Positions 12,530-23,117 of a DNA stretch of 64,000 bases are shown here, piece by piece. Location: positions 4,049,638 to 4,113,637 of the forward strand of contig JAJEKV010000023.1 of the NCBI GenBank assembly GCA_021234155.1. The letters are read 5' to 3'. Made by a program: the position numbers and the translations under genes. The stretch is from Isoetes taiwanensis (Eukaryota; Streptophyta; Lycopodiopsida; Isoetales; Isoetaceae). Position 1 is the stretch's first letter; each line of letters begins with the position of its first letter. Below the pieces are notes generated by a model. That model did no database searches and had not been told where the DNA came from. It saw only the letters and a program-made list of their open reading frames with translations.

Positions 12530-12860
12530 GACATCTTCGCCTAAGCTTTTGCAAAATCAAGCTTAAGGTATAATAATCAGAAAGGTTTTGCTTACGTGCT
12601 TGATAAATTCCTCGTAGCGGCTGCAACATTGTTCAAAATGCACCGTTTTTGGAAGAAAACCTGAATGGGTTGTTGAGATGGACTCGCCAAGATGTCCTTT
12701 ACTCGCTCTGCAAAAAGCCTTGGCGAAGATCTTATATCACCGGATGACAATAAGGTGATGGGCCGCCAATGCGAGAAATAGTCGAGGATCCTTGACCTTG
12801 GGGATGAGGAGATGCTTTTGTGCTAGAATTCTATCCAAAGCGGTGGACCGCCAAAAGTCA
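12530..12860 (-). pseudogene. Reverse transcriptase remnant of the L1-type LINE
   Basis: Minus-strand fragments read LLIPKVKDPRLF, then in a second frame DWRPITLLSSGDI, and in a third YKIFAKAF. About 200 bases further on comes LKLDFAKA..KMSFDRILRG. These correspond in order to RT motif 0/1 (IPK..P..F..WRPI) and to catalytic motif A (K.DF.KAFD), in which the second aspartate codon is damaged. The YADD motif was not located with confidence. Confidence 0.75.
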
Positions 12861-13529
12861 CGAAAGCATCATACACATCGGCTCCACCATTCCTAAAAAA
12901 TACTCCTGAAGAACTCAATTGACAAACCATTCAAACTCGGGCATTTGCCTCTTTTAGGTTCAAAACTGCCGAACCTAAATCATCGGTATTTCCTCATATG
13001 GCGTCTCTATTGACTTCATTGTGCTCACCAGAAATGATGGAAATCCTAGACAAAATAACGCTTGCATTTTCGATTGAAAGGGAAGATGTTTCTCGACAAA
13101 AAAGTGTATGGAAGTGGTTATCGAATCTTTGTTTTGAGTTGGTCGGCTCTGTGTACCGAACCATTCGGCAAAAGCAATGAGGACATGGTTGATGTCGTAT
13201 TTTGTGCCTCTTAGCTACCATGCGAAAAAAGCCCGTACAATGGTATCCAAATCACGAAACCCTTTGCCAAACACGCCTTCATCTTTGCTTCTTTGGTTTG
13301 CTCCTCCTCAATGCTTGAATCATTGCCAAAATATCCACGATCATGAACACCCAGAAGGCGTTCACGTAGAATGGGCAGTCTGATACAAAGGTGTCAATAA
13401 AACGCGGCACACTCTTGCCGGACTCCTTACTCTTTGGCAAAACCCTTATGGCGCAGAATTGCATCCACTATGCGGTCATACCTCGATGTTAGTTGAAGGC
13501 GGTTGTCCAAGTATTCTTCTTAAGGTCTC

Positions 13530-13732
13530 GGGCGTTTGGTCTAGTGGTAACACACTAGTTCCTTAGCAATGTGGTCTCAAGTTCGAAACCCCGGTCGGTC
13601 CTTTTCGGTACTGTTGGGGTCAAATCCCAACAGACGCAATGTAAGGGTGGTTGGGGGCAGGAGGGCCCAACCGAGCAATTAGTGTGATGTGTGGTCACAT
13701 GTCCAGTTGGATGCTGCCTCAGTGGCGTGCCG

Positions 13733-13780
<48 letters not shown>
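13530..13780 (+). repeat. tRNA-derived SINE with ATCT tail
   Basis: The 5' end resembles a tRNA gene: a box-A-like TGGTCTAGTGG (about 13537-13547) and a box-B-like GTTCGAAACCCC (13581-13592), about 43 bases apart, as in an RNA polymerase III promoter. About 140 bases of unrelated body follow, then the simple tail (ATCT)12. It lies within, and opposite to, the L1-type LINE. It is not a functional tRNA: no cloverleaf with acceptor stem closes around the boxes. Confidence 0.7.
13733..13780. repeat. (ATCT)12 microsatellite
   Basis: Forty-eight bases of perfect ATCT tetranucleotide repeat at the 3' end of the SINE. It probably arose as the SINE tail. Confidence 0.95.
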
Positions 13781-13781
<1 letters not shown>

Positions 13782-14079
13782 GAAAGTCAGCATCCTTTAA
13801 GAACTTCACGTTCAAGCGAAAAGCACGTCCTTCCGGACCACCCATTGGCGCGAGGGGCAGATGAAATGAATTGGGATGGTGATTGCAAAATCGGAGTTAT
13901 CTCTCGAGGCGAACCGAAGGGCACGGAAATGTATGGCCTTATGCCATTCCAATAAGCTCTATCCAACCGAGCTTCGCGACCCACCAACTTGACCGTTGCA
14001 CCAAGGAAGGCACCTTCACCATCAATCTCGAGAGGTTGCGGTTGTGAATAGACGAGACCCGCTGGTGGCTCAAAACCGC

Positions 14080-14560
14080 ACAATTACTATAGAGGTCGCC
14101 CTAACCCATCAGACTCCACTTCCACCATATTAAGATCCCCAAATAAAACCATGAAATTGGCGGTCCCAGTGAGTATCTTCCCCAAGAGGCCCACAAATTG
14201 AAGCTCTGCGATGGGGTCTGGTAAAACGTTAATTAGACCATATTTAACCCCTTGTTTTGCCATATACAATTAGGCCCAACGACCAAAGCGTCACCGGTAA
14301 AGATGATGACGAGGAAGGAAGCCGTACATCGCGTTACCCCTCCGAGACCATCGTAATCAGTCATAATAAGGACATTAAACCTCGCGACCAATCATGTCGG
14401 TAAGCTTTGATCGCCTCCCTTTACGACACTTATGCTCCCATACAAACCGAGCATCCAATCTAGATAAGTAGAAAAAAATCTGACTCCGTTTAGGGGGAGG
14501 CTACCTTGAACATTCCATGAGACTAATTGCATTGATCTTGTGATGGGGCCAGTTCGGATG
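14080..14560 (-). pseudogene. AP-endonuclease domain remnant of the L1-type LINE
   Basis: The minus-strand frame contains LVSWNVQGSLP (about 14490-14525), matching the N-terminal WN-x-x-G of LINE endonucleases, whose asparagine binds metal. MVLFGDLNMVEVESDG (about 14110-14160) corresponds to the internal GD(F/L)N motif. Together these mark the start and middle of the endonuclease domain that nicks target DNA. Confidence 0.75.
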
Positions 14561-14969
14561 AGACCACTTTGGTGTCTCAAGAGAATTTGAGGATGTTTCC
14601 TGGGAACCTGGCATGGTAATAACCTCATCAACAAATCAGCTGCACCTTTGGGAGTGGATCCAAGACCACCGGGATGCAATGGGAGGGCGTGCTACCCTGA
14701 AGAGAACGGAGGGATGGGATGCGAGAAATTAGATCCCTTAAGTGACTTTTCGTGGTTGACTAAGAGCCTATCTCAATTTCTAGTCCTACGAAATGTTTTA
14801 ACATTTTTGCATCCCATGCTTACTTTCTTAAGCACCATTCTCAAGAAAATTGAAGGAAAGCAAATGCCAAGAATAAAAGACATTCATGGGCAGAAACTAA
14901 CATTTGCATGCATGTTTCTTGAACCAGTTGAGTAAACACGTTGACAGGCACAAAGTTAGACACAAAGTT

Positions 14970-15640
14970 AGACAGAGATATTCCTTCTGCCTCTTCTTCC
15001 ATGGTCATTGTAACTTCTTTTGTAGATTTCAGACAACTGAAGCTCTTCTTCAGTTCTAAAAATTTCATGTACAAACTCTTTTAGTATCCCATGCAATCTG
15101 GCTGTGTAATACATGTCTTCATCATCAACAAAGCTAAGAAATTTACCTTTATAGTTAGAAACTACAGCTCCTGTCTAACAAACATGCAAGTTTTCATCAT
15201 GATGCTAGCTGCAGTCGCTTCGGAAACTTGAGCATCCATTTTTTCAGGCTCTGATCTCTTATCAGAGAGTATAGTGCTTAAACCCATCTTTTCAGACCTC
15301 CAGCCTGAACATTAGTCAACCTTCTTGCTAATGCAGGAATAACAACCATGGATTCATGTTAGATGATTTAGCTGAAGATGTCTTTGAAAAGCTTCATTTT
15401 TTCTATTTGAGCTTCTTCATGAGATGTATCATCAGTCTTATTTCTAACACAAACATAACCTAAAACAATGTTGACATCATCTGCGCAAGAAACTTGTCCT
15501 AAGTAAACCTCCAGATCTACGAAGGAACTTTGGCAATACCGAAGTCAACCATGGTAAGATAAAGGGAGCGATCTCTTCTTGATATAAAGCGTGATAGTCT
15601 TCTTTGGATAAATCTTAACTCGTTCCTGCCAATTCAATAG
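14970..15640 (-). pseudogene. Unidentified coding remnant on the minus strand
   Basis: Several minus-strand stretches look protein-coding. GKFLSFVDDEDMYYTARL continuing into HGILKEFVHEIFRTEEEL lies at about 15030-15160. SEPEKMDAQVSEATAASI lies at about 15190-15260. DRSLYLTMVDFGIAK lies at about 15530-15580. The last resembles the DFG segment of a protein kinase, but no other kinase motif supports that. Splice-like AG and GT bases occur between the pieces, so it could be a few exons of an unknown gene. I do not assign a function. Confidence 0.25.
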
Positions 15641-18133
15641 CTACCAGCTTCTAATTCATCTATTGCAAGTGGATTTTTGTTACATGAAAAATGAAATCAA
15701 TGATACATCCGTGGATGTACATCACCTTAAAACACATGAAAAACAGAACCTTGTTTTTTCTTGAGGAAAAAGCTCAGATGCAAATAACTGCATCTAAGAA
15801 CAAAATAGAATAACCTGGCTTTCTTTTGCCAAATAGTAGAAGAAAATGGCTATGGCTGAGACTAGAATCTGTAGCCATGTTCTGGACTTACGATTGTGGA
15901 TGTGCAACTACCTGCAAACACATGAAAAAGTAGAGAGAAGAAAACTCAGATGAAAGTCTACCATGTAAGACTCATCTTGTCTTACATAGGGCAACAAAGC
16001 AAGTCTACCATGTAACGTTCCCAAGAAGGATTAAGATTTCGATTTCTAAGATGATGCAGATTCAGGCATGCAGGTGTCAATACGAGAATACATGGTTTTG
16101 AATTTCATTAAGACAGGTGTATGACATTCATGCATGCTTTCATGCATCCGAAAGATAGCTTCAACAAATAGTTCGGCACGACAGTCAATCCCCAATCCAA
16201 GCCATCTGCAAACTCCTCAGGTGCTTGTATATACCACTAAATATGACCAAAAGACAACAAAAAGAAGGATTTGAAGAACTTGTATTGCCTTTTATGTCTC
16301 TTTTTCTCAAAACCAAATAGTGTTAAAATATATACTGCATAAACGATTTTTACTCAAAAATCAAAATGTGAAGAACTAAGATGCATAAAAAGAACCAAGC
16401 AAAGAGGAAAATTATCAAATGCCGTACGAAAACCTTCTTCTTGCCGGGGTCTTGAATGGATGGGCGATTCCCCATGTTTATTCTTAAAATCTTGGCCAAA
16501 TGATCAAGGAAATAACGAAAAGAGTTTCTAGGTGATTCGGTTCTCAAGGGTAGCAAAAGGTAGAATCGGAAATCCCTGGGAGAATTTGGCCTACACACCT
16601 GCCATTTGCTTCGATTCGGGATCATATCCGCCATGTTTCTAATTAATGTATGTAGTGCCACCGAACTTTGTTCACCATGCAAACCACCATATCTCGGAAC
16701 CTTCATTTCAAAAACACGTAACCTAAAATGAGAAAACAAAAGGAAGGAAAAAAGAAAGGCTGCGATGGCCATACCTTGGGCGATTTGGGGCTTCCTCCTG
16801 CTCGGTTGATAAGCCGAGCTTGCTTGCGAGAGAAAGGCATGAGCATTCTAGTGCAACAATGGCAATATATTGTGGATCCAAGCCGAGGGCAGAGCCAGTT
16901 ACTTCCGTAGAGCAAGAATTCGGAGGAGACTACGTGCATTTATGAATCTTGAAAGCGATTTGTTGAAGCTTGAAGTAGAAGCCATCGCCATGGCGAAAAA
17001 GATTGCTTGGAGGGAAGGAAGGGCGTCGCCTTGTAATTCGATGCAATCCAATTTTAAATTTCTAAATCCAGCCAGTTGCAAAATGACATTACACACATGC
17101 TCTATTAGTTTTTTATTTATTTTTTATATTTTTATAAGACATGTATCGTGCGCACGCTTTTTCCTGGGGCAGGCGAAATATTAGCCTCAAACATAAATTG
17201 AAGTGGCTTATATATGTATTGAAAAAAGGTGAATCCCCATTGCATTGAAGAAAGTCGATTTCTGTAAGTTCGTCCTCCACAACCAGCTTTTATTGCCCAG
17301 ACCACTATTCACATAAGTGGATATACCACAACCAATAATGACTTGTACAATGATATAAGATTTGTAAACTTAAACAAAGTCTAAAAACCTTCCAAAATCT
17401 AACAAAAATGCGAAGCAAGGTAAATAATCTCGGACAAACCTTTATATGGTGCTCCAGCTTCTCCCATTTTTTTCCTTCGGTTTTAATCCCAAGCTCGCCT
17501 TCTTTGCTAGCTTTCTTTTCGAGAAAATTTAGTAACAAATGTGGAATCATAAGGGATGAAGGATTAAAACCCTTAAAGGATGCGTAGATTATATGCTATC
17601 CTCTATTATTATTCCTTCCCAACATAATTTTTTGGTGTGGTCGAGTTCTTCACTGTCATTTTTACGATGTTCGATTTCTGAACTTTGGAAATGCTGGACA
17701 TGTCGTGTTTAAACTAGCTTAAATCCTAGAAATTGCAGTTGTCCGAGAAGGACTCTTTTTTGACCCTTATGAAATTGGCCGAGAATATATCGTGGATATA
17801 CTACAAATATACCTTGGTGTAAACACGATGTCAGTGTGGGGGGTGCTAGATTCCACATAGTCCATCTTTTACATTGAATTAGTCCTTTACCTTCTTTCAT
17901 GCCCGGACATGCAAACTATCATATGCAGCATTGCTTTGTAAATATAGATAAAACCAACAAAATAGATATAAAATGTACCTACGGTTCTTTTCCCTGACTG
18001 ATATTTGTCGTGTATAATGGGATGCCATTCCTGCCAATATTTCTTTGACAAGGTCACCGTATTCTTAAAGCGACGGCCTTGATTTCTTCTACGCCAAACT
18101 AGAAACAAATTCTGGCTATGGCATTCTCACTTC
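15641..18133. other. Unassigned sequence upstream of the fucosidase gene
   Basis: The longest open frame is 140 codons on the minus strand (16350-16772); it begins and ends with hydrophobic residues and has no recognised motif. An overlapping plus-strand frame at 16870-17184 is equally unrecognised. The last few hundred bases presumably hold the promoter of the GH95 gene, but I see no clear TATA or transcription start. Confidence 0.4.
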
Positions 18134-21100
18134 ATGCGCCTCTTCTTCTTCTTCTTCTTCATCTTCATCATTTTCATGGACAATTCAATTGAACACACCG
18201 ACGTGAATGCTGAATCCGATGACGACCTTAGTGTGCAGTTTTTTAAGCCCGCTCAGTATTGGGTCGAGGCTCTTCCCATCGGAAATGGCCATTTGGGAGC
18301 TATGGTTTATGGAGGTGCATCTTCGGAGCTTCTTCAGCTCAATGGTGCATAACTTTGTTGTTTGAATCTACACTTGTATTCTCTTATTTATGTTCTTTTT
18401 GCAGATGACACTTTGTGGACAGGAAAGCCGAGTGATTGGAATAATCCTCACGCTGCTAAACTTCTTCCTGACCTCCGACAGCTTGTTTGGGAGGGAAAAT
18501 ATTATGAAGCGACTGAACTAGCCAAAGAAATGCTAGGGCCTTATGCACAGGTCAGATAGAGGTGTGGTTATTGACATTTTCTTTGCTGAATTATAATTCT
18601 TGTAACAGGCTTATCAACCCCTTGGAGACATCAAGCTAAATTTTGGATCCTCTCATGATGCCTATGATGTTGGTACATATATCAGAAAGCTTGATTTAAA
18701 CACAGCCATGGCTTTTGTCGAATATGATGTTGGTGGCATCAAGTTCAAACGGGAAGCTTTCTAGTTTTCCTCATCAAGTTATTGTAGTCAAAATTTCGGC
18801 CAATAAACCAGGTTCAGTTTCTTTTACTGCAACCCTAGGCAGTCAGCTTCAGAAGGAAGTATCCATCATGGAATCAAATAGGATAGCAGTGAAAGGAAGG
18901 TGTCCTGGGCATACTACTGATGCTGCTGTTAATGCTAGTGGTGGGGATGAGGAAGGAATGCACTTTGCTGCTATCTTAGAAGTGCTTCCTAGCCAAGGCA
19001 CTGCTTCAGTGCACGCACTGATTCACAAACTTTGAAAGTAGAAGCTGCTGATTGGGCAATTCTTCTTTAGCATCTGCATCTTCATATGATGGTCCTTCAA
19101 CGACCCTTCAAACTCTCTGAAAAATCCAATAATGTCATGCAAGGAAGCTCTAGACTCTATTCACCAAGTTTCATATGATGATATGTTAGAAGCCCACCTT
19201 TCAGATTATCAAAGTCTTTTCCGTCGTACTTCTATAAAACTTGCAAAATCCAAGGATGAGTTAGTGTATAGCAACAAGTATAATAAATTTCTAGGAATTG
19301 GAGGAAATAAGGCAACAGAAGAACGGATATCATCATTTGCAACAGATGAAGACCCTTCAATGGTTTCTCTACTCTTTCAATTTGGACGCTACCTAATGAT
19401 TGCGTCTTCACGGCCAGGTTCCTTTGTTTCGAACCTTCAAGGGATATGGAACAAAGATCTCCATCCAGCTTGGAGGTATTGCTATGTCCTTTTATAGTTA
19501 TACTGTGAGGTTAGGACTTCAATTCCGTTTTAGGTTGAAAATGTAGAGGATGCAGATCTTTTGAACACGACATCACTTTTTTACAGATGTGTACCTCATC
19601 TCAATATTAATCTGGAAATGAATTATTGGCCAGCAGAGATTTGCAACCTACCTGAATGCCATAGACCACTTTTTGATCTAATCTCTAATATGTCAATAAA
19701 TGGTGCCACTACAGCAAAAGTAAGCGCATGTTACTGCTTCTGGTTAGTGTACAATATAACTTTTTACTGCTACGCCTATTCATCAAAGCCTAGTGGACAT
19801 AATGGGAAACTAACATTGTGACCATTTCTGAATTTTGATTGTGCTATGTCCATTCTTTTCTAGTGGAGTGGGAGTTCAGGGAACTCTATTTGCTTGTTGG
19901 AAAGAAATCTAGAGAACCTAAATACTCTTAAGAGAGGGAATTAAGGTAGCTTTTAGAATTGAAGGATGGCTGGTCATCATGTAATCACCATAACATCAAA
20001 ATTGAATTGTAGAATCAGCTCCACCAATGATCTTCAGTTCCTTCATATGATGCAGTTTCCCAATGCAGTTGCCATTTATGATCTGCGTACCAGTTATATG
20101 AATGGACTCTGTACAAGGAACATCACTAGAACAACGTGCATTTTAATATTTTACTTTTTTGGGTTCCAAGTATCAGATGTGGAAATGCTGATATATGATG
20201 TTTGTGTTTCTACACAATTCATCTTATGGTATTTAACAAATATGATATCATTGGCAATCTTTTTTCCCTATCACAGGTCAATTATGGACTTGGTGGGTGG
20301 GTTGGGCACCACAATGCTGACATTTGGGTACAAACAGCACCTATGGGGTGATCCAGTATGGGCTCTTTTGGCCCATGGGAGGGCATGGCTTTTTTTGCAT
20401 CTTTGGGAGCATTATACATTCTCATTGAACAAGGTATATCCAGTTCGTTCTCTCTTTTTATTATAGAGAAATGACAGAAAATAAGATGTTACCAACTGCA
20501 TATCTTATATGGCAGGTGTTTTGAGAGAAACAGCATATCCATTATTAAAGGGCTGTGCAGAATTTCTATACCAGTGGCTGGTTCCGTTGCCTGATTCATC
20601 AACCCGATACCCAAAAAATTTTAGTAACCAATCCATCAACATCCCCAGAACATATGTTTCTCACCCAAGATGGGAAACAGGCATCCGTGAGCTATGCCAC
20701 TGCAATGGACATGGCAATTATACAAGATATTTTCACGGCAACAGTATCCTGCATAGAAGTATTTCTTTTTCTACTGTTGTTTTATCATTTGAATGATATT
20801 AGGTATGCCATTTTCTCAATTAGACTTTTCCTCCTATCAGATATTAGGCGATATAAATATGGAGTTCACAAGCAACATAAAAAATGCCCATGATCACCTA
20901 TTGAAACAGCAGATTGGAAGTGATGGTCTTATCATGGGAATGGGTATTTTCTCTTTCATTATAAATAGGCACATAGAATGTATACTCCAGTTTTGGCTTT
21001 TAGACGAAATTAAAATTGATGATAATAATTTAGGCACCTGAATTTGAAGATCCTGATATTCATCATCGGCATATGTCTCATCTATTTGGCCTCTTCCCTG

Positions 21101-21819
21101 GTCATACATTGTCCCTAAAGGGTACTCCAGGACTTTGCCAAGCAGCTGCTAGGAGCATGGCAAAGAGAGGTACAATGTCCTACTAGTATATGCATGTTTA
21201 TAAGATCAAAACATCATGCCTTCTATCTTGCAGGGGACATAGGGCCTGGATGGTCAATGGCATGGAAAATGGCATTATGGGCTCGCCTTTCAGATGATAT
21301 TAGTGCATACCGTGTCCTCAAAAGAATGTTCACACTAATGGATCCTTCAGAGACAGAGGAACGAATTGATGGTGGTGGCCTCTATGGGAATTTGTTTAAT
21401 GCACACCCTCCTTTTCAAATTGATGGAAATTTTGGGTAAAATGCTCTACTTCTTTGCACAACGATTTGAACTCTTTTATTGCTTTCAATGTAAATTTTCT
21501 GTTGCATGATTTACATGGCAGGTTCACAGCTGCTGTTGCTGAGATGCTCCTTCAGTCTAATGGAAGTCACATTTATCTTTTACCTACTTTGCCTGGAAAG
21601 AAATGGCCATTTGGATCTGTCACAGGTCTAAGAGCGCGCGGAGACTTAACAATAGACATAAAGTGGGAAGATGGAAACCTAGTGAATGCAAACATTAGGA
21701 CAGGAATGAATGTGTTACCTACTCAAATAGTTCACTACAAATGGCAAAACATAGAATTGCATGTGTCACCTGGAAATAGTTATGTGATTGACAAAAGCCT
21801 GAACGTGCAATTTGCATGA
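18134..21819 (+). pseudogene. GH95 alpha-L-fucosidase (plant alpha-L-fucosidase 2 type), with multiple indels
   Basis: GH95 enzymes remove terminal alpha-1,2-linked L-fucose, in plants from xyloglucan in the cell wall. The protein starts with a signal-peptide-like MRLFFFFFFIFIIF. Exons I can place: 18134-18344, 18405-18550, 18609 onward to 19475, 19587-19719, 20277-20433, about 20518 onward, a short one ending near 20943, 21034-21169, 21234-21435 and 21522-21819. Motifs in order are DDTLWTGKPSDW, YQPLGDIKL, LNINLEMNYWPA (the paired Asn of the active site), WEHYTF, NPSTSPEHMF, HHRHMSHLFGLFPGH, GPGWSMAWKMALWARL, and AHPPFQIDGNFG with the catalytic Asp. The frame is broken at about 18762 (TAG), 19033 (TGA), 19068, 19098, 20348, 20368-20388, 20522 and 20940, several times at homopolymers. 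The 20940 break removes the IMEW catalytic-acid segment. Either a young pseudogene or assembly errors. Confidence 0.88.
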
Positions 21820-22189
21820 GATTCTCCTCCCTTTTTTTAAGGAAGGAAACCTGAATTTACGTGAATCTATTTGGAATGAGCTCATTTCCTTGTAGATTTG
21901 TAGTATTTGCTGTTACTACGTTGGATTGTATGGAAAGTATTAAAGCTTGTTAACAAGACTAGAAGATTCAGTGCATAATGTATCATGTTTGCCTTGAGAA
22001 ACAAGTTTGCATTATTGTTCTTTGTTTCAGTCTCTTTAAGCCTATTATTTGACTGTACAACAATCTGAGAAATTTAGTGATAATTTGGAAAACCCGAATA
22101 TCGTTGTTAAACATAAAATTGTTCTAACAAACTTGATCATGAATGTTGCCAAAACAAAGTCGTTTTCCTTCAATTTTATACATTATACA

Positions 22190-22303
22190 CCTTCAATGGG
22201 CTGTCTAATGTCCTATGGGTTGCCATCTCAACCCTAATGGTGCCGTCCCATAACCCGTTGGGTTCCCGTGGACGTAAAAATTCTTATCTTATCTTATCTT
22301 ATA
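22190..22303 (+). repeat. LINE/SINE 3' end with (CTTAT)n tail
   Basis: The plus strand reads CCGTGGACGTAAAAATTC (about 22266-22283) followed by TTATC/CTTAT repeats to about 22303. The GTGGACG-AAAAATTC terminus is shared with copies at 8.4 kb and 50.3 kb (both minus). It lies about 450 bases downstream of the GH95 stop codon. The 5' boundary is not visible. Confidence 0.6.
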
Positions 22304-22486
22304 CTTTAGATATCTTATAAATTGATGTGGCATTGCATACTTGGGATGTTACCGGACTTGCAATATAGGTTATCTGTTACAAACTCATTGATTACTGCTG
22401 TCTAGTATGACTATTACCAAAGATTTTTCTCTTAAAAACTTTTGAGGCCTATTGACTTTCGTGGATGTTAAAATATCTATATCTTT

Positions 22487-22740
22487 AGCAGGGTTGCCTA
22501 ACCCCCCCTGCACGATTTCCTGCGTTCCTAGCTATGCCACGTGTCATGCCACATAGGCCAAATTGATTCTATGCCGTTAGATCCGTCTATTTTCGCATCT
22601 ACGGTTAGGAAAATTAGAAAGTAAAGAAAATTCCAGTTAGCAAGGTCTTCCGGAGATGCCCGCGACGGCCATATCCAACCAACCTCGGCCATATCCGTTA
22701 TCCAGCCTCGGCTTCTTCTTCCCTTTTGCATGGTTACCGC
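22487..22740 (+). repeat. Dispersed non-coding repeat, copy 1
   Basis: It begins GCAGGGTTGCCTAACC, continues with TAGCTATGCCACGT, and after a spacer has CTACGGTTAGGAAAATTA. The same blocks occur in the same order at 26296-26620. No coding potential is seen. A SINE or MITE-like element is plausible; terminal inverted repeats are not evident. Confidence 0.6.
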
Positions 22741-23117
22741 AAGGCCTACAGTTTTTTTTGTAGAGTTGGTGGAAATGCAGACTAGTTCAACGTGATACAG
22801 AAGCCCCGATTTTTTCCCTTGTGTGTTTTTTTTTCAAACTCAATGGGCTGCTGAAGTCGTGAAGCTGGAGCTCCAGTACATTTTTGGCTCCACAAAGTAG
22901 ATTGATTAATTGGAAATTTGCCCTCCCTTTTGTTTCAGATGTCAGATCAGAAGATACATGTAAAGCTAAGGAAACCATGGCATTTATGATGATCGGCATG
23001 CAGGCATGCAGTACCCTTCTTCTGGGTTCAAGTAAGCTTTAAGTATTTGCGTTTGATTTAGTGACATGCTTAAACATGACGAATTTGGGATTCTTATTGA
23101 AGTATATTGCTAACCAG

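Larger units (their letters stand above)
10942..14560 (-). mobile_element. L1-type LINE retrotransposon, decayed
   Basis: About 3.6 kb of minus-strand sequence has the order of a plant L1 ORF2: AP endonuclease (about 14.5-14.1 kb), reverse transcriptase (about 12.9-12.5 kb) and a zinc-binding zf-RVT domain (about 11.4 kb), ending in a 14-base poly-A (plus-strand T run 10942-10955). Just before it, the minus-strand sequence includes AATAAAC and CTTTTGGCTTTCG, typical of plant LINE 3' ends. Frameshifts and stops are frequent. A SINE with an (ATCT)n tail is inserted at 13530-13780 in the opposite orientation. No target-site duplication was found by eye. Confidence 0.8.

Noticed and set aside
13530-13605. 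Functional tRNA gene
   Set aside because: The boxes are tRNA-like but no cloverleaf closes and a SINE body with simple tail follows.
15530-15580. Protein kinase gene based on VDFGIAK
   Set aside because: No glycine-rich loop, HRD or APE motif could be found around it; one short match is not enough.
16350-16772. 140-codon minus-strand open frame as a real gene
   Set aside because: No recognised motif, hydrophobic low-complexity ends, no splice context or homologue I can name.
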